Positions 18,030-26,999 of a stretch of 64,000 nt of DNA are shown piece after piece. The notes below the pieces were generated by a model. The model made no database searches, was not told where the DNA came from, and saw nothing but the letters and a program-made list of their open reading frames with translations. Position 1 is the stretch's first letter. Every line of letters starts with the position of its first letter. Position numbers and translations under genes: made by a program. The stretch is from Phycisphaerae bacterium (GTDB taxonomy: Bacteria; Planctomycetota; Phycisphaerae; SM23-33), in the NCBI GenBank assembly GCA_018335035.1, contig JAGXKT010000012.1, forward strand, positions 1 to 64,000. Direction: 5' to 3'.

Positions 18030-18413
18030 ATGCCTCGAATTGCCGGTGTCGACATTCCGGATAACAAGCCCGCGGGAATCGCGCTGCGCTACATCCACGG
18101 GATCGGACCGACCAGCGCGGCGCAGATCTGCGAAAAGGCACGGATTGATCCCCACATTCGCGCCAAGAAGCTCAGCGAAGAGGAGCTTTCGCGGGTCGCA
18201 TCCATTCTGGACAGCGACTATGTCATCGAGGGTCAGCTTCGTCGGCAGTTGCAGCAGAACGTGGCGCGGCTGCGGGACATCCAGTGCTATCGCGGCCTGC
18301 GGCACCGTCGGGGCTTGCCCGTCCGCGGACAGCGCACGCGCACCAACGCACGCACGCGCAAAGGGCCCAAGAAGACCGTTGCCGGGAAGAGGTCGGTCAA
18401 GGAGATGCGGTAA
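18030..18413 (+). CDS. rpsM: 30S ribosomal protein S13
   Basis: S13 contacts the P-site tRNA and forms bridges to the large subunit. The 127-residue product starts [26 protein letters not shown] and has the C-terminal block [26 protein letters not shown] in shortened form typical for the family. It opens the alpha operon, followed at 3 bases by rpsK. Confidence 0.96.
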   Translation: MPRIAGVDIPDNKPAGIALRYIHGIGPTSAAQICEKARIDPHIRAKKLSEEELSRVASILDSDYVIEGQLRRQLQQNVARLRDIQCYRGLRHRRGLPVRGQRTRTNARTRKGPKKTVAGKRSVKEMR

Positions 18414-18416
18414 GCC

Positions 18417-18812
18417 ATGGCGAAGGCGACAAAGAAGAACAAGCCAAAACGAGCCAGGAAGAGTGTCGGGGCGCGCGGCGTCGCGCACATCCGCGCGACG
18501 TTCAACAACACGCTGGTAACGATCACCGATCAGGACGGCGACGTTATCGCCAGCGCTTCGGCCGGGACGCTCGGGTTCAAGGGCTCGCGAAAGAGCACGC
18601 CGTTTGCGGCGCAGCGCGCCGCCGAAACGGCCGCGCGCAACGCCAAGAAATCGGGCATCAGAGAAGTTGAGATCGAGGTCAAAGGCCCGGGCAGCGGGCG
18701 GGAGAGTGCGGCCGCGGCGCTTCAAGGCGCCGGGTTGAAGATCCTGTCGATTCAGGACGCCACGCCCATCCCGCACGACGGGTGCCGCCCGCGCAAGAAG
18801 CGACGCGTCTAG
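18417..18812 (+). CDS. rpsK: 30S ribosomal protein S11
   Basis: S11 lies on the platform near the E site. The 131-residue product has [35 protein letters not shown] and the C-terminal [18 protein letters not shown], all diagnostic. It sits between rpsM and rpsD in the alpha operon. Confidence 0.96.
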   Translation: MAKATKKNKPKRARKSVGARGVAHIRATFNNTLVTITDQDGDVIASASAGTLGFKGSRKSTPFAAQRAAETAARNAKKSGIREVEIEVKGPGSGRESAAAALQGAGLKILSIQDATPIPHDGCRPRKKRRV

Positions 18813-18840
18813 TCGGGCTGCGACGAGGAGCACAGGAATT

Positions 18841-19473
18841 ATGGGACGCTATACGGGACCGTCATGCAGACTATGCCGCCGGGAAGGCATCAAGTTGATG
18901 CTCAAGGGCGCCCGGTGCGAGACGGCCAAGTGCCCGATGGAGCGCCAGTGGCGTAACAGCCCGCCGGGACAGCACAGCTGGCGCCGCGGGCGAGGCAGCG
19001 AGTATCGTCTGCGCCTGCGCGAGAAGCAGAAAGTCAAGCGGTATTACGGCGTTTTCGAGACGCAGTTCCGCCGATACTTCGCCGAGGCCGAGCGTGTCCG
19101 CGGCAATACGGGCGCCGAGTTGCTGCGCCTGCTGGAGCGCCGCCTGGACAACGTGGTGTATAAACTGGGTTTGGCGCCGTCGCGCGCCGCGGCCCGGCAG
19201 ACGATCGTTCACGGACACATCTACGTCAACGGGCGGCGGGTGACGACGCCCAGCCGGTCGGTGGGCACGGGCGACAAGGTTTCGATCAAGGATTCCGACC
19301 GTTCGCGGCAGTTGATCCGAACGCGGCTGGAAGAGCTCGGGGAGCCGCACCTGCAGAATTGGCTCAAAATCGACATGACGAAGCTCGAAGCCGAGGTGAC
19401 GGCCATGCCCAGCCGGGACGACGTGATGATCCCGGTTGAGGAGCAGCTCATCGTCGAGGTGTGCAGTCAATAG
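18841..19473 (+). CDS. rpsD: 30S ribosomal protein S4
   Basis: S4 initiates 16S rRNA assembly and, in many bacteria, represses the alpha operon. The 210-residue product begins [16 protein letters not shown]. Cys9, Cys12, Cys26 and Cys31 give the zinc-binding C+ form. The S4 RNA-binding domain has [21 protein letters not shown] and NGRRV. The gap to rpoA (86 bases) holds an 8-bp stem (19485-19492 with 19507-19514), but no U-run follows. Confidence 0.96.
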   Translation: MGRYTGPSCRLCRREGIKLMLKGARCETAKCPMERQWRNSPPGQHSWRRGRGSEYRLRLREKQKVKRYYGVFETQFRRYFAEAERVRGNTGAELLRLLERRLDNVVYKLGLAPSRAAARQTIVHGHIYVNGRRVTTPSRSVGTGDKVSIKDSDRSRQLIRTRLEELGEPHLQNWLKIDMTKLEAEVTAMPSRDDVMIPVEEQLIVEVCSQ

Positions 19474-19559
19474 GACCAGCAGCGCCTCGGCGGCGAGCGC
19501 ACGCGGCGCCGAGGGCCTGAACAACGATACGAACGCCTAGCGGATGGAGGCATAGGGCA

Positions 19560-20582
19560 ATGCGAATACGGTGGCGTGGTCTGGAATTGCCGACACGGGT
19601 GGTCAGCGACCAGGCGGCCTCGACCCCGACCTACGGTCGGTTCACGGTCGAGCCGTTCGAACGCGGTTTCGGCACGACGATCGGGAACGCGCTGCGGCGT
19701 GTCCTTCTGAGCAGTCTGGAAGGCGCTGCCGTTACGAGCATACGGATTGAAGGCGCTGAACACGAGTTCACGTCGCTGCCCGGTGTGCTCGAGGACGTGA
19801 CCGACATCGTCTTGAACGTCAAGTCCCTGGTCATCAAGTCGCACAGCGACCAGCCGAAGACGCTGCGCGTTCGAAGCGAGGTCAAAGGACCGATACGCGC
19901 TGAGATGATCGAGGCCGACCCGAGCATCGAGATCATCAATGGCGACCTGGTCCTGGCGACGCTGACCGACGACGTCAGCTTCGACATGGAGATGCAGGTC
20001 GAGACGAACCGCGGCTACCTGCCGGCCGAGGAGATGATCGACGCTGACGAGGAGCAGGAGGTGGGTCGGCTGCAGGTAGACGCCGCGTTTTCGCCCGTGC
20101 AGCGCGTTCGTTACCGCACGGAGGACACCCGTGTCGGTCAACGGACGAACTACGACCGCCTGGTGCTGGAGATCTGGACCAACGGAACGATCACGCCTGA
20201 AATGGCGATGGTCGAGGCGGGCAAGATCCTGCGGAAGCACCTCAATCCAGTCGTACAGTATTTCGAGCTGGGCGAGCAGATCGCTCAGTCGTCCAAGGGC
20301 GAGCAGGGACGGACTGTCGATACCGAACTGGAGCGGAAGCTTCGCATGAGTATCCACGAGCTGGACCTGTCGGTGCGATCGAGCAATTGTCTCGAGGCCG
20401 CACAGGTCGAGAGCGTCGGGCAACTCGTGAACATGACGGAGGCGGAACTCCTGAAGATTCGAAGTTTCGGAAAGACCTCGTTGCGCGAGGTCAAACGCAA
20501 GCTCGAGGACCTGGACCTGTCGCTGGGCATGGACGTGGCCTTGCCGGAGCGGGAAGCCGGCGCCGAGGCGGCGGTGGAGTAA
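19560..20582 (+). CDS. rpoA: DNA-directed RNA polymerase subunit alpha
   Basis: The alpha subunit dimerises to start polymerase assembly, and its C-terminal domain binds promoters and activators. The 340-residue product has the N-terminal FTVEPFERGFGTTIGNALRR dimer motif. The C-terminal domain has ELDLSVRSSNCL and LLKIRSFGKTSLREVKRKL, matching the helix-hairpin-helix of alpha-CTD. It lies between rpsD and rplQ. Confidence 0.97.
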   Translation: MRIRWRGLELPTRVVSDQAASTPTYGRFTVEPFERGFGTTIGNALRRVLLSSLEGAAVTSIRIEGAEHEFTSLPGVLEDVTDIVLNVKSLVIKSHSDQPKTLRVRSEVKGPIRAEMIEADPSIEIINGDLVLATLTDDVSFDMEMQVETNRGYLPAEEMIDADEEQEVGRLQVDAAFSPVQRVRYRTEDTRVGQRTNYDRLVLEIWTNGTITPEMAMVEAGKILRKHLNPVVQYFELGEQIAQSSKGEQGRTVDTELERKLRMSIHELDLSVRSSNCLEAAQVESVGQLVNMTEAELLKIRSFGKTSLREVKRKLEDLDLSLGMDVALPEREAGAEAAVE

Positions 20583-20615
20583 CGCCGTCGATATCAGCAA
20601 GCAGAAGGTGAACGA

Positions 20616-21263
20616 ATGCGCCACCGTGTAGCAGGCAAGCAGTTGAGCCGTTCGACGAGCCACCGGCGAGCAACGCGTCGGAACATGGCCGCCGCGCTGT
20701 TCCAGCATGGCGCCATTCGAACGACGGAAACTAAGGCGAAGGAGCTGCGCCGCTTCGTCGAGAAGCTCATCACACAGGCCAAGAAGGGCACCCTTCACGC
20801 GCGCCGGTTGGTGATCCGCGAATTGGGCGACCAGCGCATGTACGACGAAGAGGGCGAGATGCTCGAACAAACGGTCGTACAGAAGCTTTTCGGCGAGTTG
20901 GCTCCGCGCTATGCCGACCGGCCCGGCGGTTACACGCGGCTCATCCGACTGTCAGATCGGCGGATCGGCGACGCGGGCCAGCAGGTGCTGCTCCAACTCG
21001 TCGAGGAAACGCCGGCCGAGGCCGCCGCACCCTCGTCGACGTCGCGGCGACAGCGTCGAGCCGCCAAACGCCACTCGGCCGCCCGTGGCGCGCGGAAACG
21101 CCGCACCGGTGCAGTGACGGGCGCTGCGCCCGAGCCGGATGCGGAAGCCGCGTCAGCCGAGGGCGCCGAGTCGGCCGAAGCCGGCGCCCAGGATGAGCCC
21201 GCCGCCACGGACAGTGCCGAGAAGGCCGCGGACGAGCAGGACGCCGCGGACGACAAGCAGTAG
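20616..21263 (+). CDS. rplQ: 50S ribosomal protein L17 with long acidic Ala-rich tail
   Basis: L17 is near the tunnel exit. The first 120 residues are canonical: RHRVAGKQLSRSTSHRRA, LFQHGAIRTTETKAKELR and GGYTRLIRL. A tail of about 85 residues follows, first basic (RRQRRAAKRHSAARGARKRR) and then acidic and alanine-rich (EPDAEAASAEGAESAEAG and similar), giving 215 residues instead of about 120-130. The alpha operon ends here. The start has a GAAGGTGA Shine-Dalgarno sequence. Confidence 0.95.
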   Translation: MRHRVAGKQLSRSTSHRRATRRNMAAALFQHGAIRTTETKAKELRRFVEKLITQAKKGTLHARRLVIRELGDQRMYDEEGEMLEQTVVQKLFGELAPRYADRPGGYTRLIRLSDRRIGDAGQQVLLQLVEETPAEAAAPSSTSRRQRRAAKRHSAARGARKRRTGAVTGAAPEPDAEAASAEGAESAEAGAQDEPAATDSAEKAADEQDAADDKQ

Positions 21264-21315
21264 AGACGGTGCGACCCGGCATCTCAATGGACGGCGTCCC
21301 ATCGCGGGGCAAGCG

Positions 21316-21344
21316 TTGACATTTGCGCCGCCGGCCTGTGCAAT
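21316..21344 (+). promoter_or_regulatory. Promoter before the HIT gene
   Basis: A perfect TTGACA (21316-21321) is followed after 17 bases by TGCAAT (21339-21344, 4 of 6 matches). It lies in the 125-base gap between rplQ and the HIT gene and would begin a new transcript about 40 bases before that ATG. Confidence 0.55.
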
Positions 21345-21388
21345 GACCCCTAGATGACGCTCCGCAGAACGTCACCGGGAGGCAAGCC

Positions 21389-21817
21389 ATGGCCGAGACA
21401 AACACAGAGTGCATCTTCTGTAGAATCGCCGCCGGCGAGATACCCGCCGAGCGCCTTGTCGCCGATGAGGCGTCCCTGGCGTTCATGGACATCGGCCCGC
21501 TCGCCGAAGGACACGTGCTGCTGGTCCCGCGCGAGCACTATGAGACACTGGACGACATGCCGGCCGAGACGGCGGGCGCCATGCTGCGTCACCTGCCCGC
21601 GCTGGTTCGTGCCGTGCAGACGGCAACGGGCTGCCAGGGCGTCAATGTTCTCCAGAACAACGGCCGCGTCGCTCACCAGGTTGTTCCGCACGTGCATTTC
21701 CACGTGATCCCGCGCGACGAGGGTGATGCGTTCGCGTTTAACTGGCCGGCCGGAAGCTACGCCGAGGGGCGCATGGCGGAGTTGGCCGAGCAGATCCGCT
21801 CGCACATGCCGGAGTAG
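21389..21817 (+). CDS. HIT family nucleotide hydrolase
   Basis: HIT proteins hydrolyse or transfer nucleoside phosphates such as AMP-lysine or AMP-tryptophan adducts. The 142-residue product has the family start CIFCRIAAGEIPAERL and the catalytic triad motif HVHFHVIPR (about residues 105-113). Length and layout match the Hit/HinT group. It has its own promoter-like sequence upstream. The exact substrate is unknown. The ATG at 21389 follows GGGAGGC. Confidence 0.92.
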   Translation: MAETNTECIFCRIAAGEIPAERLVADEASLAFMDIGPLAEGHVLLVPREHYETLDDMPAETAGAMLRHLPALVRAVQTATGCQGVNVLQNNGRVAHQVVPHVHFHVIPRDEGDAFAFNWPAGSYAEGRMAELAEQIRSHMPE

Positions 21818-21906
21818 TACTACGACCAGGGGCGGCCGGCGGCGGCCCAACGCGCGTGCAGTGCTGCCGCGGAAGCGAATTGTGCGAACAAGCCGGAGGA
21901 AGCACC

Positions 21907-23022
21907 ATGAAGTACGTTGAATACGGCCGGACGGGAAAGCGGGTCTCGGTGATCGGCTTCGGCGGAATGCGGTTCGACCAAGACCGCCCCGATGAGCAGA
22001 ACGCGGATTTGGTGCGTTACGCATGCCGGCAGGGCATCAACTACTTCGACACGGCGCCGGGCTACGGAAGAAGCGAAGACATCTTCGGGGTGGCGTTCAA
22101 GGATATGCCGGGGGCGTACTACGTATCGACCAAGGCGATGCCGACCAGTTATGACACCGCCGGCGCCGCGCGCGATGCGGTCCATAAGTCCTTGGACCGT
22201 ATGGGGATCGACAAGATAGATTTCTTTCACGTCTGGTGCCTTCGGAAGATGGCTCACTATGAACTCGCTGTTCGGCCCGGCGGCATGTACGAGGGGCTCT
22301 GCGCCTGTCGTGACGAGGGGCTGATCGAGCATATCGTTTTCTCAAGCCACCAGCCGGGCGGCGAGATTCGGGACATTGTCGATTCTGGGCGTTTTGAGGG
22401 CGTGCTGCTGGGCGTGAACCTTCTGAACTTTCCCTATCGCTGGGAGGGTGTGGAGGCGGCTCACGCCGCGGGGCTGGGTGTCGTCGCGATGAACCCCCTG
22501 GGCGGCGGGGCGATCCCGCAGCATGACGGGGACCTCGCGCGGTTGGCGCGCGAGGGTGAGACGACGACCGAGACGGCGTTGCGGTTCATTGTCGGAGCGC
22601 CGCAGATCACCGTGGCGCTGGTCGGGTTTACCGATCCCGAGCACGTGGACTTCGCCTGCCGCATTGCCGATGCGGCCGCGCCGTTCGATGAGGCCGACCT
22701 CCGGCGGACGCGCGACCGCCTCGACGCCAACATGAACGAGTTGTGCACGGGCTGCGGATACTGTGAGGGGTGCCCCAAGAACATCCCCGTTCCCGCCTAC
22801 ATGCAGTGGTATAACGACAAGCTCATTTCAGCCAAATCCGACGAGGAGATGGTCAAGTCGGTCGAGGGGCAGCACGACTGGGGGTTGCTGGTGGGGCGCC
22901 AGGCCGACGCCGACGCGTGCATCGAATGCCGCCAGTGCGAGGAGGCCTGCACGCAGCACCTGCCGATCATCGAGCGGCTGAAGGAAATCGCCGCCTGGGA
23001 GAAGGCCGCCAAGGGCGAGTAG
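21907..23022 (+). CDS. Aldo/keto reductase with C-terminal 4Fe-4S ferredoxin region
   Basis: The N-terminal two thirds form an aldo/keto reductase barrel (GFGGMRFDQD, FDTAPGYGRSED, HVWCL region). The C-terminal third carries two cysteine groups: CTGCGYCEGCPKNIPVP (about residue 280) and CIECRQCEEACTQHLPI (about residue 340). These resemble two 4Fe-4S binding sites. This family is annotated as ferredoxin-type oxidoreductase, and its substrates are mostly unknown. The start at 21907 is chosen because GGAGGA lies 6 bases upstream. It is convergent with the BatA-like gene. Confidence 0.9.
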   Translation: MKYVEYGRTGKRVSVIGFGGMRFDQDRPDEQNADLVRYACRQGINYFDTAPGYGRSEDIFGVAFKDMPGAYYVSTKAMPTSYDTAGAARDAVHKSLDRMGIDKIDFFHVWCLRKMAHYELAVRPGGMYEGLCACRDEGLIEHIVFSSHQPGGEIRDIVDSGRFEGVLLGVNLLNFPYRWEGVEAAHAAGLGVVAMNPLGGGAIPQHDGDLARLAREGETTTETALRFIVGAPQITVALVGFTDPEHVDFACRIADAAAPFDEADLRRTRDRLDANMNELCTGCGYCEGCPKNIPVPAYMQWYNDKLISAKSDEEMVKSVEGQHDWGLLVGRQADADACIECRQCEEACTQHLPIIERLKEIAAWEKAAKGE

Positions 23023-23047
23023 CGCATCACCGCACCCCGCGCGAGCC

Positions 23048-23064
23048 CGGCGCAAGCTGCGCCG
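23048..23064. other. Hairpin between convergent genes
   Basis: CGGCGCA-AGC-TGCGCCG is a perfect 7-bp stem with a 3-base loop in the 63-base gap between two convergent genes. There is no T-run on either side, so a bidirectional terminator is only a possibility. Confidence 0.3.
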
Positions 23065-23085
23065 CCCGGCGGGTTGTGCCGTGCG

Positions 23086-25344
23086 TCACGACGGACTCGC
23101 GCCCGGGTGTGCCGGCATGCGTTGGCGCCGGTTGGCGATGACGGCCTCCACGACGAGCAGCGCCACGACGGCGGCCAGTACGTAGTCCCACCAGGGACGC
23201 CGCGGCGGCGCGGCGCTGACGGCGGGCCCGGGTGCGGGCAGTTCCGTCGCGACGGTGACGCCCTGTAGGCCCTTTGCTTCGAGTCGCGCCTTCAGTTCGG
23301 CTGCATCGACCGGGCGAAAGTCCGATTCGACCAGGGGCATGTGAACGAACAGCGCCCCACCGGCGACCCGGCCGCCACGGGGTGCTTGGGCAACCCAGTC
23401 ATACCGTCCGACGTGCCACGTGTCGGCGAAGACCGCCCGGTCGTTCCGCAGCGTTACGGTTTGTTGGGCTGCCTCGGGGGGCATGACACTGACACGCACG
23501 TCAGGCGGAAGGTCGCTTGGAAGGGGCAGCACGGCCGAAGCGCCGACGGCATACAGATTGTCCGCAAGCACCTGAGTCGTTTCGCCGGTCGCCATGCGCA
23601 CCACCATCGGCAGGAAGATCGGTCGCGCCGCCAGGTTGCTCCACTCGGACGACGCGGTCGTCGTACAGAGCATGACGTGACCGTCGCCGAACGGGGCGGT
23701 CACCAGCACCGGGTCGCCGGCGTCGTTGGCCGCGGCGCGCGTGTGCCGCAACGGGACCTGCGCATCGCCTTGCCGCAGATCGACCGGGTAGTACCGCATT
23801 ACGGCCGGGGGACGGTAGCGCGAGGGCTCCTCGTACAGACCGGCCAGCAGCGGATGGGTCGCGTCCGGTCGGCGGGTCAGCACGCCGTCGGACGTGTCGC
23901 CGACCCGCCCGACGGCGGGCCGCAGGACGCCCGGCAACAAGCCGACGCCAGTGGCGCCGAGCCGCCGGTTGTAATTGTCGACGTCCACCTGCGGGCCGAG
24001 AAACAGCGCCACACGCCCGTCACGGCGTGCGAACTGCGCGACGGCTTCGGCCTGCGCGGCGGAAAAGGCCGGCACGTCGACGAAGAATGCCGCGTCCATG
24101 CCGCCAAGCTGATCGGGCTCGAATGCCGAGGCGGCGATTCCGTCGGCGGGGCGCACGGCGATTGACCACGCTTGGGACGGGTCATCGAACGGGCTCAGCG
24201 CCGTACGCAGCCACTTCGAGGGGTCGTAGCCCGATGCATCGCCCTCGCGCGGGCCGTAGACCACCAGCACGCGTGCCCGGTCGCGAATGTCCACACGGAA
24301 CGGCAACGCGTTATCGAGCGCCGCTGCATCGCGCGTCGCCGCGCCTTCCGGGCGGATGTGCACCCGCCCTTCGAAGGCGCCAACGGTGTCCGGCACGTAG
24401 TCGAAGCCCACGCGCCGGCGGTCACCGTCCGTGCCGGCTGAGGCGAGCCGGATCGGCTTCAGTTTCGCGACGGACGCGCCTTTGACGGTGAGCTCGGGCG
24501 TGACGCGGGCCGGCACGGGCGCGAAATTCCGCACCAGGGCTTCGATGCGCACCGGGCGGCCCAGCACGCCGGCTCCCATGACCGACAGGTCGGCGGCGGC
24601 GACGTTGGGCGGCGCCCCATCGCCGGGGCGGACAACGGCAAGACGGATCCCCGCCGCGGCGAGTTCCGCGGCCACACGCTCCAGTGCCTTGCCGACGCCG
24701 GGTTGAGCGTCGGTGAACACGTATACGGCGCGCTGTTCGGGCTCGGCGCGCCGCAGCAGCTTGATGGCGCGGCGCAGGCGGACCATCAGGCGGTCAGCGC
24801 CGCCGCGCGGCGCAGCCAGCGCGGCGAGTCGGCTCGGCAGGGCCTCGCGATCACGGTCGAGGCGTTGCGGCGCGGTGCGCGGCGCGTTTGGCTCGGGCTC
24901 GTTTGTGGTCAGCACGGCCGCCTGCACGGGCGGGTGGCTCCCGCCAAGCAACCGCGCCGCCTGGGTCTTGGCGCGTTCGAACAGCGTGGGCCCTTCGGGC
25001 AGCGTCACGTCGGCGTCGGCTGCCATCGACAAACTGTTGTCCACAATCAGCACGGCGGCGTAGGGGCGCGTCCCGGTCGGCGTGTCCGCCGCGGATTGCG
25101 AGTAGGGCTCGGCGACGGCGAAAGCCAGAAGCCCCAGTAGCAGCGAGCGAAGCAGCAGCAGGAGCCAGTTACGGACGCGCCGGCGCCGTGCGGTGCGCTG
25201 CATGCTGCGACGCACGAATCGCAACGTGGGGAAGGCAACCTCGCGCGCTCGCGCGCTCGCGAGCAGGTGCAGTGCGACGGGGATCGCCGCCGCGACCGCG
25301 CCGATCAGCAACGCGGGTGTGGTGAATTGCAGCGCGAGAATCAT
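23086..25344 (-). CDS. BatA-like membrane protein with von Willebrand A-type domain
   Basis: The 752-residue protein begins with the BatA N-terminal pattern: a hydrophobic helix (about residues 5-25), a basic stretch, and a second helix (about 58-80). Then comes a vWA-like region with the MIDAS-type motif VDNSLSMA, long beta-rich domains, and a final helix (WWDYVLAAVVALLVVEAVI) with a short basic tail. This is a common planctomycete protein coupled to DUF58 proteins and often to MoxR ATPases. Its role is unproven; aerotolerance and envelope assembly are suggestions from related Bat operons. The ATG overlaps the stop of the DUF58 gene (ATGA), so the two are translationally coupled. Confidence 0.85.
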   Translation of the reverse strand: MILALQFTTPALLIGAVAAAIPVALHLLASARAREVAFPTLRFVRRSMQRTARRRRVRNWLLLLLRSLLLGLLAFAVAEPYSQSAADTPTGTRPYAAVLIVDNSLSMAADADVTLPEGPTLFERAKTQAARLLGGSHPPVQAAVLTTNEPEPNAPRTAPQRLDRDREALPSRLAALAAPRGGADRLMVRLRRAIKLLRRAEPEQRAVYVFTDAQPGVGKALERVAAELAAAGIRLAVVRPGDGAPPNVAAADLSVMGAGVLGRPVRIEALVRNFAPVPARVTPELTVKGASVAKLKPIRLASAGTDGDRRRVGFDYVPDTVGAFEGRVHIRPEGAATRDAAALDNALPFRVDIRDRARVLVVYGPREGDASGYDPSKWLRTALSPFDDPSQAWSIAVRPADGIAASAFEPDQLGGMDAAFFVDVPAFSAAQAEAVAQFARRDGRVALFLGPQVDVDNYNRRLGATGVGLLPGVLRPAVGRVGDTSDGVLTRRPDATHPLLAGLYEEPSRYRPPAVMRYYPVDLRQGDAQVPLRHTRAAANDAGDPVLVTAPFGDGHVMLCTTTASSEWSNLAARPIFLPMVVRMATGETTQVLADNLYAVGASAVLPLPSDLPPDVRVSVMPPEAAQQTVTLRNDRAVFADTWHVGRYDWVAQAPRGGRVAGGALFVHMPLVESDFRPVDAAELKARLEAKGLQGVTVATELPAPGPAVSAAPPRRPWWDYVLAAVVALLVVEAVIANRRQRMPAHPGASPS

Positions 25345-26243
25345 CGCAGAACCGCCCTCCGGCGTTCGAGGTAGCGCAGCAGCATGCGGTCGTACGGCTC
25401 ATCAGTGCGGGCGATGACGTACTCGATGCTCCGTTCCGAGCACTCGCGCCGGTAACGCTCGATGAACGCGTTGACCTCACTTTGGTAGGCCTCGCGGATC
25501 TGTCCCGCGTTGGCCAGGATGCGAGCCCCCGTCTCCATGTCCACGAAGGTCTGGAGGCGTTCGAACGGCAATTCCAATTCGGCCGGATCCAGCATGTGAA
25601 ACAGGATAATCTGGTGCTTCTTGGCGACGAAATGCTGCAAGGCGCGGACAATCTCGTCCTGGTCTTCGTACAGATCGGAAATCACCACGACCAGTCCGCG
25701 CTTGGCGATACGCTCGGCGAGTTGGTGAAACGTCTCGGCCAGGGCGGTGCGTCGCCCGGGGCGTAGCATCTCCAGCCGCTTGAACAAGCGGTCGAGATGA
25801 GCCGGCGTGGACGACGGGCGGAGGTGAAACCGCACGGCCTCGTCGAAGGCGATCATGCCGACGGCGTCCTGCTGGCGGCACATGAGGTAGCTCAGGCACG
25901 CGGCCAAGAAAGCACCGTATGCGAATTTGGTCAGTGGTGCGCCGTGGCGGTAGTTCATGGAGGCGCTGGCATCCAGCAGAATGTGGGCGCGGAGGTTGGT
26001 CTCCTGCTCGTACTGCTTGATGTAATAGCGGTCGGAACGTCCCCAGGCGACCCAGTCCAGGTGGCGGACGTCGTCGCCGGGGGCGTACTCGCGATGCTCG
26101 GTGAACTCCACCGAAAAGCCGCGGTGCGGGCTGCGGTGCAGGCCGGAAATAAACCCTTCGACGGCCGCCTTGGCGACCAGGTTCAACCTGCGCAGGCGGG
26201 CGATCTTGTGCGGCTCGAAGTACGTGTGGGGGATCCGGGCCAC
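25341..26243 (-). CDS. DUF58 domain protein
   Basis: DUF58 proteins are vWA-like partners in MoxR/Bat operons. The start is placed at a GTG (26243) giving MARIPHTYFEPHKIARLRRLNL, because TAAGGAGGT lies 11 bases upstream; the longer open frame reaches back into rsmD without similarity. The 300-residue product shows the DUF58 block EHREYAPGDDVRHLDWVAWGR and a MIDAS-like LLDASASMNYRHG. No moxR is adjacent. It sits between rsmD and the BatA gene in one operon. Confidence 0.88.
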   Translation of the reverse strand: MARIPHTYFEPHKIARLRRLNLVAKAAVEGFISGLHRSPHRGFSVEFTEHREYAPGDDVRHLDWVAWGRSDRYYIKQYEQETNLRAHILLDASASMNYRHGAPLTKFAYGAFLAACLSYLMCRQQDAVGMIAFDEAVRFHLRPSSTPAHLDRLFKRLEMLRPGRRTALAETFHQLAERIAKRGLVVVISDLYEDQDEIVRALQHFVAKKHQIILFHMLDPAELELPFERLQTFVDMETGARILANAGQIREAYQSEVNAFIERYRRECSERSIEYVIARTDEPYDRMLLRYLERRRAVLR

Positions 26244-26247
26244 GGCG

Positions 26248-26832
26248 TCAGCGTACCTCCTTACCGACGCCCAACAGCGCAACGCGCATGTCACCGTAGC
26301 GCTTGAGTCGCTCAACGACGAGTCCGCCGAGCGTCTGCGGCGCGGGCACGTCGTCCGGCAGTCGCAGAACAACTACGCCGTCCGCGGGCAGATGCGCCGC
26401 CAGGGGGGCGAAGATGCGCTGCTCCGCGCGGCGCCAGTGCCAGCGGCGCACGGCCGCGTAGGGCGGGTCCACGAATGAAACGTCTACGTCCGCGGCGAGA
26501 TCGTCCAGCCACGCCGCCAGTCGTCGCATCACGTCGCCGCGCCAGACGCAGCAGCGGTCCTCGGCGCCCAATGCGGCGATGTTTCGCTCCAGCCGCGCCA
26601 CCACGGCCGGGTCGCGCTCGGCGAAAGCCACCCGCGCCGCACCACGGCTCAGCGCTTCCAGCCCGAGCGTGCCCGTTCCGCAGTACAGGTCCGCGATGAC
26701 GGCATCGTGCACGCGCTCGGCGAGGATTTGGAAAAGCGATTCTTTCGCTCCGCCGGTCATGGGGCGCGTCCCCGCGCCCTTGGGGGGCGACAACAGGTTG
26801 CGCCCTTTGTGCGTTCCGGCGACGATTCGCAT
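26248..26832 (-). CDS. rsmD: 16S rRNA (guanine(966)-N(2))-methyltransferase
   Basis: RsmD methylates G966 of 16S rRNA. The product from the ATG at 26832 is 194 residues, starting MRIVAGTHKGRNLLSPP, with TRPMTGGAKESLFQIL, the SAM-binding ADLYCGTGTLGLEALSRGA and the catalytic DPPY. A GTG/ATG-rich upstream extension to 26925 has no family similarity. Its stop is 5 bases before the DUF58 start, and the DUF58 Shine-Dalgarno lies inside its last codons. Confidence 0.93.
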   Translation of the reverse strand: MRIVAGTHKGRNLLSPPKGAGTRPMTGGAKESLFQILAERVHDAVIADLYCGTGTLGLEALSRGAARVAFAERDPAVVARLERNIAALGAEDRCCVWRGDVMRRLAAWLDDLAADVDVSFVDPPYAAVRRWHWRRAEQRIFAPLAAHLPADGVVVLRLPDDVPAPQTLGGLVVERLKRYGDMRVALLGVGKEVR

Positions 26833-26968
26833 GCCGCGCATCCTTCCGACGCCGAGTGGCGTCGCTACGGACATCATACCGCCGGGGGCGCCTGGCGTGA
26901 AAGCGCGACTGTGGCGGTCCCGCACGCACGCTCATAGGGTCGGGATGCACGGAATCGCCGCGGCGCGG

Positions 26969-26974
26969 TATAAT
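26969..26974 (+). promoter_or_regulatory. TATAAT -10 box before alr
   Basis: A perfect TATAAT lies 25 bases before the alr ATG, inside the divergent rsmD-alr gap. No good -35 box is visible at 16-18 bases. It fits a short leader, and the context GCGGTATAAT recurs upstream of the M24 gene (36881). Confidence 0.5.
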
Positions 26975-26999
26975 TCCCTACCAGTTTCTGGAAGGCCAC

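Noticed and set aside
26244-26372. A longer DUF58 protein starting inside rsmD
   Set aside because: The extension is a shadow of rsmD; a strong Shine-Dalgarno lies before the GTG at 26243.
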